A DNA stretch of 64,000 nucleotides from positions 1-64,000 of the forward strand of contig DATJBS010000061.1 of NCBI GenBank assembly GCA_035515235.1, read 5' to 3'. The translations under genes were made by a program, and so were the position numbers. Origin of the DNA: JAMLHH01 sp035515235 (GTDB taxonomy: Bacteria > Bacteroidota > Bacteroidia > Chitinophagales > JADIYW01). The notes under the pieces were generated by a model, which had not been told where the DNA came from, searched no databases, and saw only the letters and a list, made by a program, of their open reading frames with translations. This document shows, one piece after another, positions 17,069-25,110 of this stretch. Position 1 is the first letter of the stretch. Each line of letters opens with the position of its first letter.

Positions 17069-19336
17069 ATGAAAATCAAATTCTTTCTTATTCTATGGTT
17101 CTTGAATTATTCCATATCGAGTGCACAAGTGAAATTGCCGATTTCGAGTCAATTAGACAATGCAGTTAAAATTTTAGCATTAGATGATTCTGCTTTAGTG
17201 TATTATGATGGGAAAGGTCTTGGTCTGATGAATCTATTAGGTGAAAGATTATCTCCAGCAAATTATTTTAGCATAATTCCACTAGGAGCTAATAGATATT
17301 CTGTTCAAAATCAAGAAAATGGACGAAGTGCTTTAATGAGCTATACAGGTAAACTATTATCTCCATTTGACTATAAAGAAATTTCAGTTTTTAGTGGTAC
17401 AATAGCTAGAGTCTCGCGATTAACTAAAGATTCAAGTCGATCAGAATATGCCTTAATGAATTCCGATGCACTCGTCTTGTCAGATTGGATGGATACCATG
17501 GCTTTGCCTGCAGATAATGGCATTTGTTTAATGAAAGATCAAGGTATTTGGCTTCTTTTTCAAAATGGAAAATACGAACCTTTGCCTTTGAAATATGAAG
17601 ATGTAGGCAAATACAATGAAGGATTAGCTCCAGCTAAAGTAGATGGTCTGTGGGGATATATCAATGAAAAAGGACATTGGGAAATTTCTCCTGAATACAA
17701 AAAAGCTAATGAATTTCAAGGTAGATATGCTGCTGTAAGCACTAATGATCATCAATGGCACTTTATAGATAGAAAAGGAGAGATTATGCTTTCAGAAGTT
17801 TTTGATACTATAATTCAATACCAAGAAGGTTCTTATTCTATTGTTTCCGAAGGTCAAAAGTGGAGGTTTTTAAGCCCATTATTGCAACCTATTCATTCCA
17901 ATTCGTACGATAAGATCTCACCTTTTAGTAAAGAAGGATTGGCAAAAGTGAAAAAGGATTCTTTTGAATATTATATCGATCTTTTTGGAGAAGTTGTTTT
18001 CAAAGCCGATGAATTATTAGATTTTAAAGATGGCATTGGAGTTTTTAGAAAAGGAAATTTATGGGGATGGATTGATGAAAATGGAGATGATGTAGTCGCT
18101 CCGAAGTATAAGAAAGTACTAGCCAATGTAGGTCGAAATTTGATTGTTTCCTTAGATAGTGTCCTATACCTTGTCAAGAATAATGGGGAAGTAGTGCAAG
18201 AGATTATCTCAGAAAAAAATGATATCATTTTGACAAAATCTGCATTTATTTATGGAGTTCAACCCACTTATTTTATTGTAGATGTTGCAAAATCAAACCA
18301 TCAAAGATTGTTATATGATGAAGTAGGTGATATTTCCAACGGATTTATTGCAGTTAAAAAAGATGGTCTTTATGGATATGTCAATATAGATGGCAAAGAG
18401 ATTTTTCCTCCGACGAATTCGTCTGTAGCAGTACCTACTCATCAAAATTTAGTCATTCAAAAAACCTTACTAGATAATTTTATTTCTTATGATTTTTCTA
18501 AAAACATACAATTCAGTTTAGCTCCAGGAGTTAAATTTTTAGGGCCTTATTCTGAATCTAGAGCTAAAGTTTTAGATGCTATGGGAAGAATGGGTTTTAT
18601 TGATGATAAAGGTCAAGTTGTAGTAGAATGTAAATATTCCATGTTAGGAGATTATAAAAATGGACGAGCTATTTTTCAGAAAATCAATGGCATGTTTGGA
18701 TATCTAGATGACAAAGGAGAAGAGGTGATTCCAGCAATCTATCAATTTGTTTCAGATTTCGATGTTAGCGGTTTTGCTGTGGTGGTTAAGGATCAATTGT
18801 TTGGTTTTATCAATCGACTCGGAAATGTGGTGATCCCATTTCAATATGAAAAGGTTTATTCTTTTAAAAATGGTATTGCATCTGTACAAAAAAATGGAAA
18901 AGTAGGATATATCAATATGAATAATAAAGCCATTGTCCCTTTTTCATTTGATGAAGCCTACGAAAGTGTCAATGATTTGGCATTAGTTAGAATGGGGACG
19001 TATTGGGGATATGTAAGTCCTAAAGGCAAAGTCATTATTCCTTGGCAATATGAAGCAGCTCAAGCATTCAGTGAAGGAAAAGCATGGGTAAAATTGAGTG
19101 GTAAATATGGTTTAATCGATGAAAGAGGGAAATATCTTACCGCTTTCAAATACGAAAATGCTTTTCCTTTTCAACAAGGTTTTGCTCAAGTTCAGCTTCA
19201 AGACAAATGGGGATTAGTCAATTCTTATGGTGTAGAAATCATTCCTCCAGTATGTGAACAAATAGGTAATATCTACAATAATAAAGTAGTCGTAAAAACT
19301 TTATCTCAAGGATATGGAATTACAATTTTGAAATAA
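17069..19336 (+). CDS. Secreted WG-repeat protein
   Basis: A 755-residue exported protein with signal MKIKFFLILWFLNYSISSAQ. The rest is built of WG repeats of about 45-50 residues: units of the type GLWGYINEKG, NLWGWIDENG, GMFGYLDDKG, GKVGYINMNN, GKYGLIDERG and DKWGLVNSYG, each followed by a hydrophobic strand such as VIPxxY. The family (WG_beta_rep) is common in Bacteroidota and has no assigned activity; surface binding is the usual guess. The gene stands alone. Its stop codon abuts the first base of a repeat unit (19336 onward), so the repeat locus begins exactly at the gene end. No T9SS C-terminal sorting domain is visible. Confidence 0.88.
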   Translation: MKIKFFLILWFLNYSISSAQVKLPISSQLDNAVKILALDDSALVYYDGKGLGLMNLLGERLSPANYFSIIPLGANRYSVQNQENGRSALMSYTGKLLSPFDYKEISVFSGTIARVSRLTKDSSRSEYALMNSDALVLSDWMDTMALPADNGICLMKDQGIWLLFQNGKYEPLPLKYEDVGKYNEGLAPAKVDGLWGYINEKGHWEISPEYKKANEFQGRYAAVSTNDHQWHFIDRKGEIMLSEVFDTIIQYQEGSYSIVSEGQKWRFLSPLLQPIHSNSYDKISPFSKEGLAKVKKDSFEYYIDLFGEVVFKADELLDFKDGIGVFRKGNLWGWIDENGDDVVAPKYKKVLANVGRNLIVSLDSVLYLVKNNGEVVQEIISEKNDIILTKSAFIYGVQPTYFIVDVAKSNHQRLLYDEVGDISNGFIAVKKDGLYGYVNIDGKEIFPPTNSSVAVPTHQNLVIQKTLLDNFISYDFSKNIQFSLAPGVKFLGPYSESRAKVLDAMGRMGFIDDKGQVVVECKYSMLGDYKNGRAIFQKINGMFGYLDDKGEEVIPAIYQFVSDFDVSGFAVVVKDQLFGFINRLGNVVIPFQYEKVYSFKNGIASVQKNGKVGYINMNNKAIVPFSFDEAYESVNDLALVRMGTYWGYVSPKGKVIIPWQYEAAQAFSEGKAWVKLSGKYGLIDERGKYLTAFKYENAFPFQQGFAQVQLQDKWGLVNSYGVEIIPPVCEQIGNIYNNKVVVKTLSQGYGITILK

Positions 19337-20307
19337 AAAAGTATGAATAGAAATAAAAAACAACGAAATACATTATTTAGTCTATAAACTCTTAACTTCT
19401 TAATGGTTTAATTTAGAATAATCACCAAGAGATTCCTCCTTCGTCGGAATGACAATAATGTATGTCATCCTGAAAGTAGCGTTAGCGAATTGAAGGATCT
19501 CAAAACAACAACGCTTTTGACACTTCGAGTTTCCTCAGTGTCCGAGATTATTTCTTCGTAGCAATGACGATTGTCTATGGTCAAACGATCTTAAGTATTT
19601 AGTCTAAAAGCTCTTAATTTCTTAATGGTTCAATTTAGAATCTTAATCAAGAGATTCCTCCTTCGTCGGAATGACAATAATGTATGTCATCCTGAAAGTA
19701 GTGTTAGCGAATTGAAGGATCTCAAAACAACAACGCTTTTGACACTTCGAGTTTCCTCAGTGTTCTAGATTGCTTCATACCTCGAAATGAAGATTGTGTA
19801 CGGTCAAATTATCTTCAGTCTTAGTCTATAAACTCTTAACTTCTTAATGGTTCAATTAAAATAATCATCAAGAGATTCCTCCTTCGTCGGAATGACAATA
19901 AGATATGTCATCCTGAAAGTAGTAATGTTTTTTCTTAGTTGAGTCATAGTTTCGAAGTGAAGAAGCTCTAACATTGATTTAGGTTTGATTAGTATTTTGA
20001 TAGATATCTAAATCATTAGTCGTCCGACTCCCATGCGCTTAGATTTTGCAGGCGGGCACCCACTCTGTGAAAAAGTCGTGACATCTTCAATTGTTTGACG
20101 ACGTTAGGAGGAGTTTTGAAGATGTAGGCTTTAAACAGAAAGTGGGTCGCCGAGAAATCCCGCGCGATTTTTTGCATACTTTTTACTAAAAAAAGTATGA
20201 ATAGAAATAAAAAACAACGAAATACATTATTTAGTCTAAAAACTCTTAACTTCTTAATGGTTCAATTAAAATAATCATCAAGAGATTCCTCCTTCGTCGA
20301 AATGACA
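19336..20307. repeat. Second repeat locus: 222-bp tandem repeats plus REP pairs
   Basis: The unit starting TCTAtAAACTCTTAACTTCTTAATGG-like occurs at 19381, 19603, 19824 and 20235. The first three are spaced 221-222 bp apart; the third is cut short near 19925. Each carries head-to-head REP-like arms (for example 19429-19456 and 19464-19502). A stretch of about 115 bp at 19336-19455 recurs at 20190-20307 and flanks the whole locus. No gene is visible between the WG-repeat gene and the DsbA-like gene. Confidence 0.88.
20019..20199. repeat. GC-rich nested hairpin element
   Basis: Markedly more GC-rich than its surroundings. Outer arms at 20051-20068 and 20135-20151 pair (GGCGGGCACCCACTCTGT with ACAGAAAGTGGGTCGCC, imperfect). 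Inner arms at 20081-20090 and 20116-20125 (ACATCTTCAA/TTGAAGATGT) are perfect. A separate perfect 10-bp stem CATACTTTTT/AAAAAGTATG at 20175-20199 ends the element. It has no open frame with coding character. It could be a non-autonomous mobile repeat or a structured RNA; sequence alone does not decide. Confidence 0.7.
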
Positions 20308-20318
20308 GAATTTAATCT

Positions 20319-20960
20319 CTATAAATTAACATTCTCCCACTCAGAAAAGGCTTTTTCTAAAGTACTAGTAAACAATTCCACCGGTTGTGCACCCGACACC
20401 CCATATTTATTATCAAATACAAAAATAGGTACACTACTAATTCCAAGTTGCTTAGCTTCGTACAAGTCCATTCTGACATTTTCAACGAAGGCATTTTCAT
20501 CTTTTAAAGGATCAGTATCCAATCCTATGGCATGTCCGATTTTTTCAATTTCTTCAAATTTATTGAGATCAATACCGTCGGTGAAGTGTGCTTTAAATAG
20601 CGCTTCTTCAGCAGCTTCTCCTAGATGCTTAGTTTTTGCTAATTGTATCAATCTATGAGCTAAAAGTGTGTTGGCAGGTTTTGCTATATCAAATCGAAAC
20701 TCCAAGCCACTTTTTGCAGCTGTCTCAGTAATTTGTTGATGAACGGATATAGACCAATCTATAGATTTTTGCTTTTTTTCAGCTAAATGTGTGTAAGCAT
20801 CTTTTTGTGGATCAGGTTGACCTTCAGGGTCTAATTGAAAACTTTTCCATTCTATATCTAAATGCTCTACTTCAGAGAATTTTGCTAAAGATTCTTCAAA
20901 ATGACGTTTTCCTATATAACAAAAAGGACAAACAACATCCGACCATATTTCAATTTTCAT
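20319..20960 (-). CDS. DsbA-family (FrnE-like) oxidoreductase
   Basis: A 213-residue thioredoxin-fold protein of the DsbA/FrnE/2-hydroxychromene-carboxylate isomerase group. The start chosen is the Met giving MKIEIWSDVVCPFCY; the longer frame adds only MGNLK upstream. The redox motif CPFC is at residues 11-14. The helical insertion follows, and the cis-Pro loop reads GISSVPIF near residue 170. No signal peptide is present, so it is cytosolic, as expected for FrnE-type proteins that act in cytosolic disulfide chemistry or stress. It is convergent with the repeat locus and divergent from the carboxylase gene. Substrate not predictable. Confidence 0.9.
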   Translation of the reverse strand: MKIEIWSDVVCPFCYIGKRHFEESLAKFSEVEHLDIEWKSFQLDPEGQPDPQKDAYTHLAEKKQKSIDWSISVHQQITETAAKSGLEFRFDIAKPANTLLAHRLIQLAKTKHLGEAAEEALFKAHFTDGIDLNKFEEIEKIGHAIGLDTDPLKDENAFVENVRMDLYEAKQLGISSVPIFVFDNKYGVSGAQPVELFTSTLEKAFSEWENVNL

Positions 20961-21064
20961 TTTTAGATTTCCCATTTCTTAAAGGATTCAGTTGATATAA
21001 GTTTTTAAAGTTAGTTAAATTGTCTTTTAAAGAGAATTGGTTATTTTGATTCTTTGAAATTATT

Positions 21065-21072
21065 TACTTTTG
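21065..21072 (+). promoter_or_regulatory. Candidate -7 box for the carboxylase gene
   Basis: TACTTTTG fits TAnnTTTG. A TTTTG lies upstream with only 16 nt spacing. The predicted start of transcription would be within a few bases of the ATG at 21078, implying a leaderless or near-leaderless mRNA, and it rules against the longer frame starting at 21054. Confidence 0.45.
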
Positions 21073-21077
21073 CAGAT

Positions 21078-22628
21078 ATGACGAACGACCAGAAGTTAGA
21101 GCTACTACTCCAAAAAAATGAAGAAGCTTTATTAGGTGGAGGTATTCAAAGAATTGATGCCCAACATAAGAAGGGGAAATTAACAGCGAGAGAACGAGTT
21201 GAATTACTGATGGATGCTGGTACATTTGAAGAGATTGGAAGATTGGTCACTCATAGAAGTACTGACTTCGGTCTAGAAAATGAAATCTATTTAGGCGATG
21301 GAGTTGTAACAGGCTACGGTTTAGTACAAGGAAGATTGGTATATGTCTTTTCTCAAGACTTTACAGTTTTTGGTGGATCTCTTTCTGAGACACATGCTGA
21401 AAAAATCTGTAAAGTAATGGACTTAGCCATGAAGACAGGAGCTCCATTGATAGGATTGAATGATTCTGGAGGTGCGCGTATCCAAGAAGGTGTAGTTTCT
21501 TTAGGAGGTTATGCAGATATCTTTTTGAAAAACGTTCAGTCATCTGGTGTCATTCCACAAATTTCTGCGATCATGGGTCCATGTGCCGGTGGTGCTGTAT
21601 ACTCTCCTGCTATGACCGACTTTACTCTCATGGTAGAAAATACTTCTTACATGTTTGTTACAGGTCCGAGTGTGGTGAAAACTGTTACTCATGAAGAAGT
21701 GAGCTCTGAAGAATTAGGTGGCGCAAAAACGCATGCTACTAAATCTGGAGTGACTCATTTTACTTCTGTCAACGAAGTAGAATGTATCCAAAATATTAGA
21801 CAGTTATTGAGCTATATGCCTCAAAATTGTAAAGACGATGCACCTGTCTATCCTTATGAAAGCATAGGTAGTGAATTAAGAGAAAAGCTGGCAAATATTA
21901 TTCCTGCAAATCCTAATCAACCCTATGACATGAGAGATGTTATAGAAGGGATAGTAGACGAGACTTCTTTTATGGAAGTTCATAAAGATTTTGCTGAAAA
22001 TATAGTGGTCGGATTTGCTAGAATTGCAGGTCGATCTATAGGAATCGTTGCTAATCAACCTGCATATTTGGCTGGTGTATTGGATATCAATAGTTCAAGA
22101 AAAGCTGCAAGATTTACTAGATTCTGTGATGCTTTCAATATTCCATTATTAGTATTGGTAGATGTGCCGGGATTCTTGCCGGGTACAGATCAGGAATGGA
22201 ATGGAATTATTATCAATGGTGCAAAATTATTGTTTGCATTGAGTGAAGCGACTGTTCCCAAAATTACTGTCATTACTCGTAAAGCCTACGGTGGAGCGTA
22301 TGATGTAATGAACTCTAAGCATATCGGTGCAGATTTAAACTTTGCTTGGCCTATGGCTGAAATTGCAGTGATGGGACCAAAAGGTGCAGCTGAAATTATC
22401 TTCAAATCAGAAATTGCTAAAGCAGAAGACAAGGAAGCTAAACTTCAGGAAAAAGTAGACGATTACTCAGAGAAATTCGCAAATCCATACAGAGCTGCAG
22501 CAAGAGGATTTATTGATGAAGTTATCGATCCGAAAGACACTCGAATAAAATTGATTAGAGGTTTCAAAATGTTAGAAAATAAAGTTGCGACTATGCCGCC
22601 CAAAAAACACGGAAACATTCCACTTTAA
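21078..22628 (+). CDS. Acyl-CoA carboxylase beta (carboxyltransferase) subunit
   Basis: A 516-residue biotin-dependent carboxyltransferase of the propionyl-CoA/methylmalonyl-CoA type (PccB-like), moving a carboxyl group from biotin to an acyl-CoA. It has two crotonase-like halves: the N-terminal one with the oxyanion loop DSGGARIQEGV and GPCAGGAVYSP, the C-terminal one with VDVPGFLPGTDQE and the RKAYGGAYDVM loop. The start was moved to the Met before TNDQKLELL because the upstream codons overlap the predicted promoter. Biotin carboxylase and biotin carrier genes are not adjacent. Its stop overlaps the convergent folP stop by four bases. Propionyl-CoA as substrate is the most likely reading, by family only. 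Confidence 0.93.
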   Translation: MTNDQKLELLLQKNEEALLGGGIQRIDAQHKKGKLTARERVELLMDAGTFEEIGRLVTHRSTDFGLENEIYLGDGVVTGYGLVQGRLVYVFSQDFTVFGGSLSETHAEKICKVMDLAMKTGAPLIGLNDSGGARIQEGVVSLGGYADIFLKNVQSSGVIPQISAIMGPCAGGAVYSPAMTDFTLMVENTSYMFVTGPSVVKTVTHEEVSSEELGGAKTHATKSGVTHFTSVNEVECIQNIRQLLSYMPQNCKDDAPVYPYESIGSELREKLANIIPANPNQPYDMRDVIEGIVDETSFMEVHKDFAENIVVGFARIAGRSIGIVANQPAYLAGVLDINSSRKAARFTRFCDAFNIPLLVLVDVPGFLPGTDQEWNGIIINGAKLLFALSEATVPKITVITRKAYGGAYDVMNSKHIGADLNFAWPMAEIAVMGPKGAAEIIFKSEIAKAEDKEAKLQEKVDDYSEKFANPYRAAARGFIDEVIDPKDTRIKLIRGFKMLENKVATMPPKKHGNIPL

Positions 22629-23491
22629 TTAGTGGAAATGGGTCTTTGGTGAAGTGCGTTATAAATAGCAATCGTTTCTTTAGCAGCTTTGACATCATGG
22701 ACTCTTAAAATATGAGCACCTTTTTCTAAGGCTAACATATTCAGGGCGATCGTGCCTGTAAGAGCTTGTTCTGCAGAAGTTTGAAGTGTTTTCCAAATCA
22801 TGGATTTTCTAGAAATTCCTACTAATAAAGGTCTTTTGAAGATGCTGAAATTTTCTAATTGTTGAAATAGAGAGAAGTTGTGTGTTATAGTTTTTCCAAA
22901 TCCAAAACCAGGATCTATAATAATATCTTGAATACCTGCTTCTATTGCTTTTTCAGTTTGTTGTGCTAATTGTAGCATCACTTCTTGAATTAGATTCTTG
23001 TAGTTCGGTTGGACTTGCATAGTTTCTGGTGTGCCTTGAATATGCATCAATATGATTGGGGCTTTATATTGAGCTGTAGTTTCAAATATCTTAGGATCAT
23101 ACAATCCACCACTAATATCATTGATGAGGTGCGCACCACTCTCTAAAGCAGCTTCTGCAACAGAATGATGGTAAGTATCTATAGAGATATATTTTTGAGG
23201 ATGATTTTTAGTGATAAAATTAATTATTGGAAGAAGAGCTTTGATTTCATCGTCAGGATTACTGATAGGACTTCCAGAGCGAGTGCTTGTCGCGCCAATA
23301 TCTATGATGTCCGCACCTTCGCCAATCATATGTTCAACCTGCTGAAATGCTGAGTCCAATTCATGAAATAAACCTCCATCATAAAAAGAATCTTTAGTGA
23401 TGTTTAAAATACCCATTATCTTAGGAGTTTCAAGAGACAAGATTTGTCCTCTCATGCATAAAGTGAACGGTGGAATGGAAGGTGTATTCAT
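22625..23491 (-). CDS. folP: Dihydropteroate synthase
   Basis: A 288-residue TIM-barrel enzyme condensing p-aminobenzoate with dihydropterin pyrophosphate in folate synthesis; the sulfonamide target. Visible motifs are GILNITKDSFYDGG (loop 1), DIGATSTRSG (loop 2), ISIDTYHHSVAEAALE, LINDISGG and IIDPGFGFGKT, and a C-terminal LRVHDVKAAKE, all in the normal order. It stands alone, leftward, with its 3' end overlapping the carboxylase gene by the four bases TTAA that provide both stop codons. It is divergent from the SDR gene across 55 bp. Confidence 0.96.
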   Translation of the reverse strand: MNTPSIPPFTLCMRGQILSLETPKIMGILNITKDSFYDGGLFHELDSAFQQVEHMIGEGADIIDIGATSTRSGSPISNPDDEIKALLPIINFITKNHPQKYISIDTYHHSVAEAALESGAHLINDISGGLYDPKIFETTAQYKAPIILMHIQGTPETMQVQPNYKNLIQEVMLQLAQQTEKAIEAGIQDIIIDPGFGFGKTITHNFSLFQQLENFSIFKRPLLVGISRKSMIWKTLQTSAEQALTGTIALNMLALEKGAHILRVHDVKAAKETIAIYNALHQRPISTN

Positions 23492-23546
23492 TTTATAGAA
23501 ACTTTTTAATGAGATAATTTTTAGATTTAATTACAATTATAAAAAA

Positions 23547-24395
23547 ATGAAAGGCAAAAATGTACTGATTACTGGAGCCACTGCAGGAATTGGTTTAGAA
23601 ACAGCTATAAATTTAGCTAGAATGGGCGCAAGTGTACATTTTATTGCAAGAAATAAAACGAAAGCCATAGGAATAAGAGAGTTGTTGATTAGAGAAGGCG
23701 AAGGTAGACGTTGTAATTTTTATATTGCAGATTTATCTAGTCAAAAATCTATTAGAGATATTGTACCTATCATCCAAAAAGATTTGAAAGTAATAGATGT
23801 ATTGATCAATAATGCAGGAGCAGTTTTCAGTGATTTTAGCTTAAGTCAAGATGGTATCGAAATGACGATGGCGACTAATCATTTTTCGTATTTTTTACTA
23901 ACTAATTTATTGCTAGATCAAGTCAAAGCATCCAAAACAGGACGTATTATAAACGTATCTTCTGGATCAAATAGACAAGGTAAAATCAATTTTGAATCTT
24001 TTACTCAAAACGTCAACTATCAAATTATTAGAGCATATTGTCAATCCAAGTTGGCGAATATCTTATTCACTAAACATCTATCGGAATTATTAAAGGATAG
24101 TAATGTTACTGTAAATTGCTTACATCCAGGAAGAGTGCGAACAGATATTGGTAAAAAGAATACTGGAAAAATTTCTGCTTTTGCTTGGAGTTTGTTTTTG
24201 AAATGGTCTAGCGTATCCGTAGAAAAAGGAGCAGAGACCTCTATATATTTAGCTAGTTCTCCAGAAGTCAATAAAATTACTGGGACATATTTCTCCAAAT
24301 GTCAGCCGGATGCTTACAATTCCTTAGCTGATGATGAAGAGTTGCAGAGAGATTTATGGGCTAAAAGCTTGGAATTGTGTCCTGTTTCTCTATAA
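23547..24395 (+). CDS. Short-chain dehydrogenase/reductase (retinol dehydrogenase-like)
   Basis: A 282-residue classical SDR. The NAD(P)-binding TGATAGIG is at residues 9-16, with ARNKTKA after strand two suggesting NADP preference. NNAGAV follows. The catalytic Ser lies in IINVSSGSN, and Tyr/Lys in YCQSK. The C-terminus resembles the eukaryotic RDH/WWOX-type branch (LHPGRVRTDIG, EKGAETSIYLASSPEV). Substrate unknown. It is convergent with the next gene with two bases between stop codons. Confidence 0.9.
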   Translation: MKGKNVLITGATAGIGLETAINLARMGASVHFIARNKTKAIGIRELLIREGEGRRCNFYIADLSSQKSIRDIVPIIQKDLKVIDVLINNAGAVFSDFSLSQDGIEMTMATNHFSYFLLTNLLLDQVKASKTGRIINVSSGSNRQGKINFESFTQNVNYQIIRAYCQSKLANILFTKHLSELLKDSNVTVNCLHPGRVRTDIGKKNTGKISAFAWSLFLKWSSVSVEKGAETSIYLASSPEVNKITGTYFSKCQPDAYNSLADDEELQRDLWAKSLELCPVSL

Positions 24396-24396
24396 A

Positions 24397-25032
24397 TTAA
24401 TCTTTTTCAGAATTAATTACTCCTTGTTTGGCAGCAGTGGTGATGAGTTTTTCCATCCATTTTTGAATAGTTTTTAGATCATTTCTATCATCGAATGTTT
24501 GTGAAATACCTGACCAAATCAGTTGTAAAGTACTTTGTTCGTAGATATTGATTTCCACATAATAAGGAGCATCTTCATCTTCGGGAATTTCTACTTTAGT
24601 AGATAATGAAGCATAGTAGCTCCATAAGCTATTTTTGCTTGGCTCATTTATGATAGGAGAGTATTCTTTAGGATTTTTTATGGAGTAATTTCTTTTATAC
24701 GGAAGAATCGCATAAGTAATGATAGCATCAATTTTAAGATTGCGATAAGGAGTCATCCATTGCTCATATTCTTGTTTGATAGTAGTATCCGGCAATACGG
24801 TTATAATATTTTTGACAGAATTGAATTTCTCTTTTATTTCTGCATCAAACCATTTTTCTATAATACTATCTTGTATTTCTGTGTAATTGAATCCGATGAT
24901 GCTCAATTGTCTAAGTGGCAATGATTGGTGACTTCTTTGAGATTTCCAAGATTTTATTTTACAAGCAAATACTGATGGTGTAGTCAATAAAATTATAGAT
25001 AAAAAAAAGATAGCTTTCAAGATTTTTTTCAT
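24397..25032 (-). CDS. Hypothetical exported protein
   Basis: An unrecognised protein of 211 residues from MKKILKAIFFLSIILLTTPSV; the longer frame adds six residues. The signal is followed by FACKIKSW, so Cys may be lipidated, but the site is not a clear lipobox. The body has alternating strands, a hydrophobic AIITYAILPYKRNY stretch and a C-terminal segment (LQLIWSGISQTFDD) resembling DUF4136-like periplasmic lipoproteins; I would not assign the family on that. It is convergent with the SDR and separated from the upstream acyl-CoA dehydrogenase by a terminator, so probably monocistronic. Confidence 0.7.
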   Translation of the reverse strand: MKKILKAIFFLSIILLTTPSVFACKIKSWKSQRSHQSLPLRQLSIIGFNYTEIQDSIIEKWFDAEIKEKFNSVKNIITVLPDTTIKQEYEQWMTPYRNLKIDAIITYAILPYKRNYSIKNPKEYSPIINEPSKNSLWSYYASLSTKVEIPEDEDAPYYVEINIYEQSTLQLIWSGISQTFDDRNDLKTIQKWMEKLITTAAKQGVINSEKD

Positions 25033-25065
25033 AGAATTATTTAAAATCAAGTAAATATAAATAAA

Positions 25066-25092
25066 AAGAGGCTCCCAAAGTGGAAGCCTCTT
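25066..25092 (-). terminator. Terminator of the acyl-CoA dehydrogenase gene
   Basis: Outer stem AAGAGGCT/AGCCTCTT with an imperfect inner stem; on the minus strand it is followed by TTTTTATTTA. Confidence 0.8.
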
Positions 25093-25110
25093 CTATAAGC
25101 TGTTTTTTTC

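Noticed and set aside
19336..20307. Insertion sequence at the second repeat locus
   Set aside because: No transposase frame and no terminal inverted repeats enclosing one; only REP-type and hairpin repeats.
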